Source: Dillenia suffruticosa (lineage: Eukaryota; Streptophyta; Magnoliopsida; Dilleniales; Dilleniaceae). Taken from it: DNA of 64,000 nucleotides. The notes below the pieces were generated by a model. The model searched no databases, was not told where the DNA came from, and saw only the letters and a list, made by a program, of their open reading frames with translations. Positions 1-12,149 of this stretch are shown in pieces (within the stretch, counting starts at the first letter, position 1; each line of letters starts with the position of its first letter). A program made the position numbers and the translations under genes. The stretch spans positions 7,048,001 through 7,112,000 of the forward strand of contig JAVTVX010000035.1 in the NCBI GenBank assembly GCA_033439265.1. The letters run 5' to 3'.

Positions 1-493
1 GGTTCCATTCCTCAAAGCCTTCTCCTTTTAACAAGGAGGTGGTAAAGTTGTCTACGTATTGCCAACTTTGGACCCTTCACGTTTTGTTGGATGCTTTTTG
101 GAGCCTCATGTATGTGCTATGTTCTTTACCAACAACCAACTTAAAGAGAGAAAAGATAAACAAATAGTACAGGAGTGAACCAACCACGAATTCCACAGGA
201 AATTTGACCATCTCAAGTAATGTTCTAAATAAGCACCTACATAGTTGGATGTCTACCTTAGCCATAAGGACAGCATATCATGTACAAAGATAGGTAGCTA
301 TTAAAATGTGCTGACTTTATAGGTAACCTAACAAGAATGTGAATATAAAACAATAAGAAACAAAAAGGTAATATACAGGATGAGGTCAGTCACTGCCATT
401 CTTTGGGGAAAGAGAAAAGGAAAGAAAATAACAAGGTAAAGAGGTAGGAAATCAATCTATGAAAAAGCTCAAATTTTCATAAAGAAATCTCAC
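1..493. other. Last intron and unresolved 3' end of the SPP gene
   Basis: The sixth SPP coding exon ends at a clear donor at 493-492 (minus strand), about 44 residues short of the usual SPP length, so at least one more exon is needed. On the minus strand 1-51 can be read in the right phase as ...TTSLLKGEGFEEWN, which is weakly like the family C-terminus, but the supposed acceptor at 52-53 lacks a pyrimidine tract. The plus strand is also open from 3 to 167 without a recognised product. The real last exon may lie here or just outside the window. Confidence 0.35.
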
Positions 494-3338
494 CAGATAT
501 TTCCCACTTATCAAACTTCACAAGCCACGAGTCAGAACCAATTTGTGTAGGCACCACTCTATCAACCCAAATATGGAAGTGCTTTCCCTCTTTGTCTCCA
601 TGGTGATTTTTCATCCCATTTATGCAGTCATAAAGAGATTCCTCTACACCAGAAGGGTGGACAAACAGACCAGCAGGATGCTGTCCAAAAAAATTTTCAA
701 GACAACGAAAAGAAATCAAGGGAACCGGCCAAGGATAACTGTTACTAAGAAAAGCATACTGCAAGCTTGCTTTCAAGCCAAATTGCTGGTACGTAGCCAC
801 AAACTATAACTACTTTTGCATGTGAAGCAAAACACAATACCAACCAATACATTACAGGTGTAATGTAGCTAGTAAAGCAATGAGTGAAAGCCAAATGAAC
901 TAAGGCCAGTATAATCTATTCAAAGTGAAACCCATGAAATATGTCAACCTCAAGATGGATTTTATATACAAGAAGACAAAATAAGTTGCACAAATATTTG
1001 TCCCCCTTATTTATCCAAATAACTAATGCATTTAATTAACTTATTCAGGATTCATGAAAACATGCCTATAAAAGATGATTATAATAAAGGTTGTGGACTC
1101 TTACTAGTGACAAACCTGCAGTAAACCTGAATTTCCAACACCCAATCAAGATGCATGCATCCAGAACTACAAAAGGTAACCACAGGGTATATTTCAAGAG
1201 AAACCTAAAAGAACCTATTCAAGATTGCTGCGAACATTCAAATTACACCAACAACTCACCTTACACTCCCAGTTTTTCACTGACATAAAGCACAACACTA
1301 TACCATGTCGAACAAAAAACACATTTTAGTTTCATTGACATAAGGCAAAAGTAGTAAAACAATTTCCTCCATTTATACAATATTGTCTCAGTCCTCACCT
1401 TGTTGCTAAGTCATTCATTCAATCCAGCAAATACAAAATACTAACCTACATATAACCAACAAAATAAACCTATATATTCTAAGGTCTAACATCATGAATC
1501 TCAACTCTTATAAGTTTCTTACCATAACGTAACTTTCTGATCAAAGAGAATTATTAGATCCCATCAAACCAATTCTTTCACGGTTTTCAGCAAAAAGATA
1601 ATAGAAATAACTCTTTCATTGTTCCATAACGTAATATTTAGCCAAACCTTTAAAATGCAATATCTCATCCTTCTTTCCCATATTTTCAACTTCTTTTCTT
1701 ACTAGCAAAGTAAGAAGGAGAACACCTATGATGGGCATAAGTATGGGAGACAGAATAAATGATTACCAAATAAATTTCTAAATAACAGGATAGGACAGTA
1801 CTAAGACTCAACATAATTAGGAAAACAAATTTATATGCAGGAAGAATAAAAAATTTGGAGAGAGGAAAAGGACACAAAAGACATACACAAACTGCTTTTA
1901 GGTTGGAAATGTAAAGCTCGTCACTTTCAACTTCCCCACGCCTCCACCTCTCATAGAACAAGTAAAATTTTACTACTTCGTGACCAGGATTCACATTGTC
2001 CAGCTGACATTGTGACAAGTCCGAAACATCTCTTGGAGATGAATTTGGACCTAGGTTGAAATGGCCAATGGCCTGTATTATTCCCGCTGCACATCTCTCA
2101 GCTGCATGGATTATTTTTGGGTTATCTTTAGCATTTTGAGCATGCCACTGCAATAACTCTTCCTGGGCATTGCTGACCTGAAAAATTAGAAGGGTGAAAA
2201 AAATGAAAAAGGACACAAGCAAGATAAGAACAATAGTTGCTGTTTTTGCAAAGGAAGAACATGATAATAAACAAGGTACTGTACTAACCATGACACCATG
2301 AACATCTGGAATGCTGAAAAGTTCAGCATCATTTCCAGAGTCACCACAAGCCAGAGTGTTAATTGGAAATTTTCCCTCTGTCTTAAACTTTTTCAGCAGA
2401 TATGCTAGAGCTTGCCCTTTCCCAGCACCTTGTGGAAGTATATCCAGATCAATTCCACCACTATATATTATTTTCACATCCAACTGGCCAATTGCAATAA
2501 AGGCATTGTAAGGTAGTCACAAAATTGTGCAATGTGATATGATAGATAGATTACAACTCAAATATATATATATATCTATATTAATTGAAAACATGATTCA
2601 CAGGCACCAAGTTTAGGTTCAGGAAAATTCTAGATCTTACCCCTCGTTTCCCCAGAGATTCTGATAGGGTCTTTGTTACTTCCTGAGCCTTATCTTTCTC
2701 AACGTAGAAGCTAACCTTGTGTGGCCTTTGCTCTGTTTCTGACTGCATGACCTCACAAGTTTCAACTATGGGCCGAATCAAAGTACAGAGAAACCAATTC
2801 CTTAATTGGTGCACTAGGTTAAGTTTAATACATTGAACACGGTTCATGATGTCCACAGAAAGATGAACATAAAGTAAAATAAATGAAGTTATCAACAGTC
2901 TATACCTGTGGTTTAAGCTCAGGAAACTTGCTAGTTTCCTCAATGACTATGCTCTTGTCCCATTTATGATCTAGATATTGTTCCCAGCCATGGTCTGGTA
3001 CCATTGTCTTTCCATAAGTTATCTCAGTTCCCACAGACATTATGGTTATATCAGGGGTCAGCAAAGGTTTCTCCTTCCTCAACTCCTTGTAAAGAGTAGG
3101 TGACCTCCCAGTTGAAAAGACCAATAACGAATCATGACGATAATTAGCTTCCCACAATGCATTAAATCTAAGCAGCGAGAGATTCTCAGGATCATGATGA
3201 TCAACCTGGAAGTACAAAGATTTTCAATATACTACAGGAAAATCATGCATATTTATGTAAGAAGGGGAAAAGACCCACCATTGTATGGTCAAGATCTGAA
3301 ACTATCATCAGACGTGCAGGGTTGCTAAGTCTTTCCAT
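494..3338 (-). CDS. SPP: Sucrose-phosphate phosphatase (SPP), 3' end incomplete
   Basis: Cytosolic phosphatase that converts sucrose 6-phosphate to sucrose, the last step of sucrose synthesis after sucrose-phosphate synthase. Coding exons on the minus strand: 3338-3279, 3205-2906, 2742-2641, 2483-2289, 2177-1887 and 680-494, all with GT-AG junctions and matching phase; 378 residues are covered against roughly 420 in the family. HAD-superfamily motifs are present: DLDHT at residues 15-19 (nucleophile and acid/base Asp), FSTGR at 50-54, Lys in GAGKG near 176, and GDSGND at 201-206 (Mg binding). The C-terminal part contains FYERWRRGE and [10 protein letters not shown], typical of the plant SPP C-terminal domain. 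The start is the first [20 protein letters not shown], as in other plant SPPs. The 3' end is unresolved at the window edge. Family assignment is near certain; the isoform number cannot be told. Confidence 0.95.
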
Positions 3339-4440
3339 GTTTTTCAATCAGCCCCTAGATGCTGCAAAAATCAAAGGCAATTATAGCACAAAAAAAAAAT
3401 GATAGTATAAAAGAAGGTAACAACAAAATAGTTCAGAATAGTAATAAACATGAGAGAACAAAAGGCATATCATGGATTTTAAAACAAATAATTAGAAAAA
3501 ATAATGGCTAACTGATTTACTCAATGAACCCCACAAAACATTGGAACGAGAGGAAGTTTGGTGATTCCCAAGGACAAGGGAAATATATTGAAGTAATTTC
3601 ATTTTTCATTTGTGAAAAAAAAATACTCATGAGAAATGTAAGCATTTTTATTTTTCTTGAAAACAAAACCATTCAAATTTGCTTTAAACTATAATTAGTC
3701 ATGAATGGACATTTCCAGCATAAGAAGTAATAGTTTCATAACAGAATGCTACTATTGTATGGTACACCTCATTCCATTATACTTCTGAGTCCTTCAACGT
3801 TCAGAAGGGATCGAGATGAAACCATTTTAAATTCCAAATAGGCCCCTATAATAAAACGAAACAACCCATCTTTGCCTTACCACCAAGTAGTTTGGTGGGC
3901 CAGAAAAAAGAATGAAACGATGGGAATGAGCATGGAACGGAGTCAAATCTAATCATGTTCCTTTCTTGTGTTTGGTTCGGTTCCAAGATAAAATTGATGG
4001 TGATGGAATAAATCATTCTCATTGAACTTTCACCAAACAACTCATGAGCATTGCCCAACTACATTTACAACCAGAATTTTAGACTTGTGAATTCAAATTA
4101 AACAAAAACCCAAGAAAATGTAAAAATAAATCATCTGAATTCAGATCAAATCCCTCAATCTGATCAGCTTCACGTTCAGAACTATTGCCCCCCAATGTAT
4201 CTGTCCCATATAAACAATCGAGAAAATACACCCATAATGAAGAAGATCGGGAACAGGAAAACAAAAATGGCAAAGACTGTAGATCTAGAATCGTAGGGGA
4301 GAGAAAGAGTAATACCTGAGAAAATCTAAATTCTCGTAGAAGCAAAAAAATTGTCTGGTTCTGCAAGAGAGACCAGTGCAACTATAGTTATATCCCAAAG
4401 TTAGGCAAAGAAAGAAGCGAGACTCACTCAGGTCTGATGC
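3339..4440 (-). other. SPP 5' leader with a 954-nt leader intron
   Basis: Inferred from splice signals. A leader exon ends at donor CTCAG/GTATTA (exon end 4316) and a second leader exon starts at acceptor TTTTGCAG (exon start 3361), 23 bases before the SPP ATG. The intron would be 3362-4315. Leader introns are common in plant genes and can raise expression. No transcript evidence is available, so the transcription start is not fixed. Confidence 0.5.
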
Positions 4441-4442
4441 GT

Positions 4443-4466
<24 letters not shown>
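4443..4466. repeat. (AG)12 microsatellite at the SPP leader/promoter
   Basis: Perfect AG dinucleotide run. Read on the SPP strand it is a CT-rich tract near the likely transcription start, a common feature of plant core promoters (pyrimidine patches). Confidence 0.9.
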
Positions 4467-4473
<7 letters not shown>

Positions 4474-4665
4474 TGGGGTGTGAGTGATGGGAATAGAGAA
4501 GAGAAGGGGTTAGCGTTGATAAGCAATTGGATCCAAATTCCTTGGCGCTTCTTTGGTGTAAAGAGGAAAATGGGCATATTCCCATTCTTCCCATTTCGGA
4601 TAATCATTGCTTTCCTTTCCTCCACTGACACGACACCCACCTTAATTCCTTCTACCATTTTCTTT

Positions 4666-4702
<37 letters not shown>

Positions 4703-4715
4703 ATGTATATATATA
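4666..4715. repeat. Compound (TA)n(TG)n(TA)n microsatellite
   Basis: A TA run passes into TG repeats and back into TA. It lies in the SPP-CRTISO divergent intergenic region and is likely length-variable. Confidence 0.9.
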
Positions 4716-5657
4716 GTTAATCAGCAGAATATGAATATGGTATTGTTTTTCCCATAAGCTGAATATGGGCACCACCCGGCTTAAAACAATAAACGAATTG
4801 ATGAAGGCATGGGACTTAGCTTACACTTTACCAATTTAGTTATTTGTATTTTGTCCAATTATATGTATTCATATCAATCATTTGTAATTATTTTTTTTTT
4901 TTAATTTTTACTCAATATTTATTTGTCATGTTAAGATCAATATGAATTAATGTTATATTATATATACATATTTTCATGGTGATTCAATTCTTATTGGTAT
5001 TTTTAAATAAAATACAATTAAATAGTTTAAAAAAAAAAAAAAAAACTCCCCAAATTACTTTTTCATAACCATTCATGACTTTTCAATTCCATGTTTTTTT
5101 AAACTTTTTACTTAACTTATTTTATATTTTATTTTATTTTTTGTATGCTTCTGTGTGGTACAACTATACAATTTTGTTTATAGAAAAAAAAAATCAAATA
5201 GCAACAACATGCTATTTGATAACATAAAATTTTTAATTTATCTCTTCTTTATTTTTCCATTGAGGTTACTCCATCTCCTTATCTCTTCAATTATGCAGGC
5301 ACATTTTGGAAAGTTCAGATTATGTAAACTTAGGGTTAAATGATAGTTTTAATGCAAAATTTTTATAAATATTACAATAGCTTTTTTTTTTTTTGGAAAA
5401 TTTTATTTTATTACCCGTAACTCTCTCCAGCACACTTGTACCATTGTTTGTGGCGGTGCCCCTGAACTCCAATGGGATGATAATGAGCCATTCATATTTT
5501 TAATTTGATCAACGGTCATCTCATCAACTCAAATCAAGTATAACAAATCAATATAAAAAAAAAATCCCAATTTGTCCCGTTTCTACAAGGATCGAGGAAA
5601 TGCGGGCGTAATGGATTCCACACCCAACCCCACTCACTCTCAGACTCTCTGGTTCGA
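4716..5657. other. AT-rich intergenic DNA between divergent SPP and CRTISO
   Basis: No gene recognised. It is rich in A and T homopolymers (for example 5030-5044 and 5382-5394). The only open frames are short and low-complexity. It presumably holds distal promoter elements for both divergent genes. Confidence 0.6.
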
Positions 5658-5944
5658 GTTTTATTCCGAATTAACCTCAAAAATAAAAAATTTTTAAAAT
5701 AACACCCTTAAAAAAATATTTTTAAATCTAACACATTCATATTATAACTTGAAATCATAACATGAGACCGTGATAAACAATATCATATCGTGATTTAAAA
5801 TCACGATATGATATTGTTTAATAAACAGTAATATCGTGACTTCAAATAACAATATATATTTGTTAATTTTAAAAATATTTTTAAAAAAGTATAATTTTAA
5901 AATTTTCTTTTATTTTTATTTATAAGGTTAATTCGAAACAAAAC
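5658..5944. mobile_element. Hairpin (snap-back) MITE in the CRTISO promoter
   Basis: The whole 287-bp segment is an inverted repeat. The outer ends pair: TTCCGAATTAACCT at 5664-5677 with its near complement at 5925-5938 (13 of 14), and the match extends outward through GTTTT. The centre is a perfect 23-bp arm (5774-5796) with its complement at 5798-5820 and a one-base spacer. The arms between are AT-rich and diverged. No coding capacity. This is the shape of a foldback or terminal-inverted-repeat MITE. It ends about 80 bp before the CRTISO ATG. The superfamily is not determined; no clear target duplication was found. Confidence 0.75.
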
Positions 5945-6023
5945 CCCTCAACTTTCCCCTATTTCTTTACACAGCCCCATAAAAGCTCCCCTCAACCCAA
6001 CCATCTCTCACTCTGACACCAAA
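5945..6023 (+). promoter_or_regulatory. Short CRTISO 5' flank/leader
   Basis: Only 79 bp separate the MITE from the CRTISO start codon. The stretch is pyrimidine-rich with a weak TATA-like ATAAAAG at 5979-5985, too close to the ATG to be certain. The core promoter may therefore overlap the MITE. Confidence 0.35.
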
Positions 6024-9000
6024 ATGTTGCTCTCAAACTCGCTTCTTGTCCCCATGTTAGGCTTCTATACTCACTCCAAATCCGAACCCATTAAAATTTC
6101 GCAATTTCTTGCAAACCCCACCTCAAAAATCAAGTATTCAACCTCTTCTGGCAAAGCTTATGGTCAGAATTTTGTGCTCAGGGCACAATCTGTGATGGGT
6201 TTGGAGGATGCGGCGGTGGAGAGTGGAGAACTTGGCGGAGAAGGGAGAAAATTTTTTGATGCAATAGTGATTGGTTCTGGAATTGGGGGATTGGTGGCTG
6301 CTACCCAATTGGCTGTGAAGGGAGCTAGGGTTTTGGTGTTGGAGAAATATGTGATTCCTGGAGGAAGTTCTGGGTTTTATGAGAGAGATGGGTATACATT
6401 TGATGTGGGTTCCTCTGTTATGTTTGGTTTCAGCGATAAGGTCTGCAATTCAATATTTAATTCGAGTTCGTTTAATATTGTTTTTCATTGTATCTAACTT
6501 TGTTTTTGGCTTTCCTTTGCTAGTTCCTTTGTTCGTGTGTGAGTGCGTGCGTGATGTTTTTCATTTTTACTTATTTAGTTGTTGATATTACTGGCTTGTT
6601 AGTATCCAAATGAAATCCAATAGTTGGAGCTGACAGTTTATTGATTTCCTGGAATACAGTAGTTTTATTTACTTTTTTATTTTCTTAGTATTTTTTATGT
6701 ATCTTTAGCATTTATCGACTACGTTCCACCAACGCCTTTAGAAATTATCTCAAATCACTTTATAACTTATAATAACTTAAAATTTTTATAATGAGTGAAT
6801 GGTGTCACATTCTTTTTTTTTTTTTTTTGTCTCGGACGTTACCCATATATGTTCAAATACACTCAAGCCCATGGAAGATTGGAGTAGGACACTGGAATTA
6901 ATATATAATTATCATGTTTCACCACCTCTCCTGGGGTTTTCTGAGGCCTTCATCTTGCTTTTGGAGCACCTTTATTTTGTTAAAACATCTTTTTACAGGA
7001 GCGTTAAAATGTTGGCTTTGTACGTGACCAGACCATTTTAATAAAGTTTATCATATTTTATTTTCAATTGGGGCTATCCCCATTTTTCCTCTATATATCT
7101 TATCTTTTCTCTCTTATTATCCCACTCATTTACCTTAGCATCCTCATCTCAAACCAATCATGACTATAATAATTCAATAGTGCTGCCCCCATATAGGATT
7201 TATTAAACATATGTGCTAATTCACCTTGATATGTTGTTATTAGAATATGCTAGTGAATTGTACATTGCTCGAGTTGAGCTCCAAACATCCATGAGTGTAA
7301 AAAATAGATGGTTGATTTTCATGTTATCATGTCTTAAAAGTTTGTGTTTGCAGTAGCTTTACTTTTAACATCCAACCTTGAGCCTGTTGCAGCTTCGTTT
7401 CTCTCAGCTTAGAACATAAAATTCCTGGATGCCTTTGATTTTTGAGTTATTAATCCCTGTTCAACCTCTGATATGTGCTTCTAATCTGGCCAGGGTAATC
7501 TAAATTTGATAACCCAAGCATTGGCGGCAGTTGGGTGTGAGATGGAGGTGATACCTGATCCAACTACTGTCCATTTCCATCTACCCAACAGCCTTTCTGT
7601 CCGAGTACATAGAGAATATAGCAAATTTATCTCAGAAATGACCAGTAAATTTCCCCATGAAAAAGAAGGAATTCTCAAATTCTACGGTGAATGTTGGAAG
7701 GTCTTCATTTCTTTTCCTTCTAAATATGGCTTCTGCAACTTGTCATCTGCCTTATATACATTGTTTATAGCTTCCATCTGGGACTTCTACTCATTTTCTG
7801 TAGATTTTTAATGCCCTGAACTCATTGGAGTTGAAGTCACTTGAGGAGCCAATCTATCTTTTTGGACAATTTTTCAAAAAGCCTCTGGAATGCTTGACAT
7901 TAGGTAATAGCTATTTGTGCTTTATTAACAAACTAATCTTTCCATAAGATAAATTGGGTAACTTCTAGGCATTTTCTGCTCAGATTGTAGTCTCTGTCTA
8001 AACTGGTAATTGGATCTATGAAACATCGTGTGGATGAGTTTAAGAAAGTGTCCTAGACATTTGATGGAATGGAAACATTTTATTTTATGGACGGAAAGGT
8101 GTTTTGTACAACGTTTATGAATTTTGTTTCTTGCAAATGATCATCCTGGTACTTGGTTTGCACGCTACCTTTTGCATTCATTTTTTATGTTTCACCTTCC
8201 TAGGAAGAAAAGACTACTTGACAAAATAATAAACAATTGGGCAAATGAAGATTCCTACTGAAAATCTCTATTTAAATTGTTGCTATGAAATTTATCAAAT
8301 TATTTAATTAATAACTAGGTTTTTTTCTTTTTCTTTCTTACGTGGTCACTGGCCAGTGACTGTCTGTTTAGTCTGAACAGAAAAGTGGATATGTTTTAGC
8401 TACTGTGATCTGTTTGGCCTTTTGTTCTCAAAAGTGAAAATCAGCAAATCTCTGTTTCTGTCTCAAATGGTTTCAATGTTCTGTGCTACTACATGGGTCC
8501 TTGCCATATGCTGAATGCTAAATGTTTCTAGTTTCTTGTTAGGTTCTGCTTTCTGTAACTTCAAAATTTGTGCTTCCTTCCTCCCACCGTGCATTGTGTC
8601 TTGACTTGCCTTTTATGATTTCTTCTGCAGCCTTCTTTTTGCCCCAGAATGCTGGAGATATTGCTCGAAAGTTTATAAAGGACCCTGAGGTGTTGTCCTT
8701 CATAGATGCTGAGGTGAGATAAACTCTTCTTTACCATACTTGCAGTGAAGAAGCTTAAAATCAAACTTTGGAATTTCCCATCATGTCACACATCAGCTTT
8801 TCCTTGATGTTTGCAGTGCTTTATAGTGAGCACTGTTAATGCTTTGCAGACGCCAATGATCAATGCAGGCATGGTAAACTGTTGCTTTTGTTGCTGTCTT
8901 TCTTGTTTCCATGTTTACACTTGTCTTTCTCTCAATGTAAAATTCCTTTCTCTAGGTTCTTTGTGACAGACACTTTGGGGGGATCAATTACCCCGTTGGT

Positions 9001-11289
9001 GGTGTTGGTGGGATAGCAAAATCCTTAGCGAAGGGTTTGGTTGATAATGGGAGTGATATACTTTACAAGGCAAATGTGACTAACATCATTATTGAGGATG
9101 GAAAAGCGGTGAGTTAAAATGATTTTTGAACTGTGTTGGATAATTACACTTTTTAGTAGTCTATGCTGTTCCTTATGTCAGTGAGCATATTGTAGGTAGG
9201 AGTGAGGCTGTCGGATGGAAGGGAGTTCTTTGCAAAAACTGTGATATCAAATGCCACAAGATGGGATACATTTGGTTAGTATATATTTAGGAGCAAGTCT
9301 TTTGATACTTGTTGGCTTCTGGTTACTTTTGTTGCTATACCAATTTGTTAAAGAGGTATGTTGTATTCTAGGAAAGCTTTTGAAAGGAGAAACTCTTCCA
9401 AAAGAGGAGGAAAACTTTCAGAAAAATTATGTGAAGGCCCCTTCTTTCCTGTCCATCCACATGGGTGTAAAAGCTGATGTTTTGCCTCCTGAAACTGATT
9501 GCCACCACTTCGTTCTTGAGGTGCTTGGTGCTTTGTTGCTTAATTTCTTCTGATCCCACAAGTTTTATAAAATAAATATTCACAAATTCTGCAGAATGAC
9601 TGGGCAAAATTAGAGGAGCCATATGGAAGTATCTTCTTGAGCATTCCAACTGTTCTTGATTCATCATTGGCACCAGAAGGACGCCATATACTTCATATAT
9701 TTACAACTTCTTCCATTGATGATTGGCAGGTGAGTTGATTAGAAACTAGATCGTATTGTAAGGCTATGTCTGTTCTGTTGGTGCTATCTTATCTGTGCTC
9801 CGTTTAAAATCTTCTTGTCATATAATCACCCTTCCAAAATTATCGACTGGTATTGAATATTGAAGGGGCTATCCATAGAAGATTATGAGGTCAAGAAGGA
9901 GCTTGTGGCTGATGAAATAATAACCAGATTGGAGAACAAACTGTTCCCAGGGCTGAAGTCGTCCATTGCTTTTAAGGAGGTATGATTGGCGGAACATTGC
10001 CATATTTTAGCTATCTAATATGAGACTGTTTGAATTGAAACCTTATATTTAGCTATGCTAATGATGTGAGTATAATTATTTTTTAAATTCTCATGGAGCT
10101 ACTTGGAGTCCACACATTGTAAAATTTATTTGGACCATTGACTATAGTGTGTGTCAATTTAAAAGCCAGGTAACATGTATGCCCTTTTGCTGTGAATCAT
10201 GGAAAATTGGTAATAATTCAAGTCTATGATCCTTTGTGAGGGAAATTGTCTGTTGTATTTCTGATGGTTTATTTATGCTATGCCAGACTAGTTGAATTGA
10301 TGGTATAGAAAGTCTGTTAAATCAGTCTTAAACAAGGGAGTTGACTGTGACTCTTGGAATTTCCCACTTCAAAAATTCCGCCAGCTTCGCTAGCATGTGT
10401 AGTAGTAATGCAATTGGGTTTCCACAAGTGTGTTTTCTTGGCATTCTGATTATGGCAGGTGGGAACACCAAAGACTCACAGGCGCTATCTGGCTCGTGAT
10501 AGTGGTACCTATGGACCAATGCCTCGGAAGATTCCCAAGGGATTATTGGGAATGCCATTTAATACAACTGTATGTGATGAAACACGTATTGAGTTATTTG
10601 TCTAATTCTCATCTGTTCTTCGTCTTTTGTAAGCTTGTTAGATTAACATAACTATGCTATATTGGCTTCTCAGGCTCTAGATGGTCTCTACTGTGTCGGG
10701 GACAGTTGCTTTCCCGGACAAGGAGTGATAGCTGTAGCCTTTTCGGGAGTAATGTGTGCTCATCGAGTCGCTGCTGATATTGGTAGGCTGCTCTAGGCTC
10801 TTCTGAGGCATCATTTTGTCTGCTAAAACTAAAATAGAGAACGAACCCACTTCTGGTTTGAAGTTTAAGCAATTTAGATGATAAGTAGCCAGCAGATACA
10901 TGTCTCAGTGTCCCACTTGCCTCATCCTGACAAATTTCTCACTAAAATGAAGTGTCCATGCCCAAGCCCATCTAATTTTGTGTTGATGAAAATAAGCTAG
11001 GAAAAACAAAGACTGATGGGAGCTTAGAAATTAAATGTCAGTTGCAGGATGATGCCAGTGTATTATTGTCTTTGTAGTTCACTAAAATAACAATTTTCCA
11101 GATAATAAATCGAGGTTGAATCCAGAATAAAAAAAAAGCTTATATACTAATACTGTTTGCTGGAATAGCTTGGCTCCCTATTTCATTCATACTAAAATTG
11201 TTTTCCTTTATGCAGGGCTTGAGAAAAAGTCACCAGTTCTGGATGCTGCTCTTCTACAACTTCTTGGCTGGCTAAGGACACTAGCATGA
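6024..11289 (+). CDS. CRTISO: Prolycopene (carotenoid) isomerase, plastid
   Basis: Plastid FAD-dependent enzyme that isomerises cis bonds of prolycopene to give all-trans lycopene, upstream of lutein and beta-carotene. Thirteen exons, all phase-compatible: 6024-6440, 7494-7700, 7804-7903, 8631-8713, 8817-8873, 8956-9108, 9196-9274, 9372-9520, 9595-9729, 9866-9979, 10459-10569, 10674-10782, 11216-11289; 595 residues, the usual length. Residues 1 to about 75 are a Ser-rich, poorly conserved plastid transit peptide. The FAD Rossmann motif is GSGIGG at 84-89, followed by [15 protein letters not shown]. The C-terminus has [14 protein letters not shown] (second FAD-binding region) and ends LGWLRTLA, as in tomato tangerine/CRTISO. 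The match to CRTISO is much closer than to the CRTISO-like clade. Convergent with the ABCG gene; divergent from SPP. A MITE lies directly upstream. Confidence 0.97.
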
Positions 11290-12149
11290 TGGATCTGCGG
11301 CAATTACATATGGCATATTGAGGGAAAAAATTGTGACAGATTTACCCTCCAGTATACTGGCTGGAGACTAAGGAAAAGTGAGGCACTATAACACACCAAA
11401 CTTCGACAGAATTTTGGCGCGATCCATACTCTAGCATGATTTTTGTGTGATGCATAGTCTGTCTTGTTTCTGTAAATGCTGTATAGAATTCTTCTTCTCT
11501 TTCCACATGCTTTTCTCCCACAATTTGATGTTGGATTCTTTCATGGTAATGCAGTATGTTATGACTGGTGTCCAAACGTGTACACACACACACAAAAGAC
11601 AATTTGATGGACGTTGCATTACTGTGTTCTGATCCGATCTATATGATGTGGAATTTTCAATGTGTGCCCTAAATTGAAAACATCCAGTTAGTTTCAATTT
11701 GGTACCTGTTCGTTAATTTTTGTAGTTTGGTGCAAGTGCAGTTAGATGTTATTGCTGTTTCCCAGATGTCCAAAATCGCTCAAGATATGAACGATTTCAT
11801 TAAGAATTAGAGATACCCCCAATCCAACATTCCGTAGTCCATGCTATGTTCCAAAAGAGCAAGGACTCTGTGATCCGCAGTTGACCTTTTAGAAGCATAT
11901 GTATAACATTCTCCTCTTCTACACAGATGTTCAAATATGCTACTTTGAAGTGCAAAATCTGAACATGAACATCCTGTAGGTTGACTTTTACACTTTTTCC
12001 CCACCCCGAGTCCTCCATTCGATCCTTCAGAGGATGGCTGAATTCAAATTTTAACTTTATCCCTCATAAGATAACAATTTCAATAAAATGCAGAAGTCAT
12101 CTGGATCTGATGCACCGAGGTTTTGATGAAAAGCAATGGTTTTCTGTCT
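11290..12149. other. Convergent intergenic region, CRTISO and ABCG22 3' ends
   Basis: 860 bp between two stop codons in tail-to-tail orientation. It must hold both 3' UTRs and polyadenylation signals. No further gene is recognised. The short open frames in both directions look like chance. Confidence 0.7.

Noticed and set aside
1-167. Plus-strand open frame at the left edge
   Set aside because: Lies in the SPP 3' region, reads no known family and has no start in the window.
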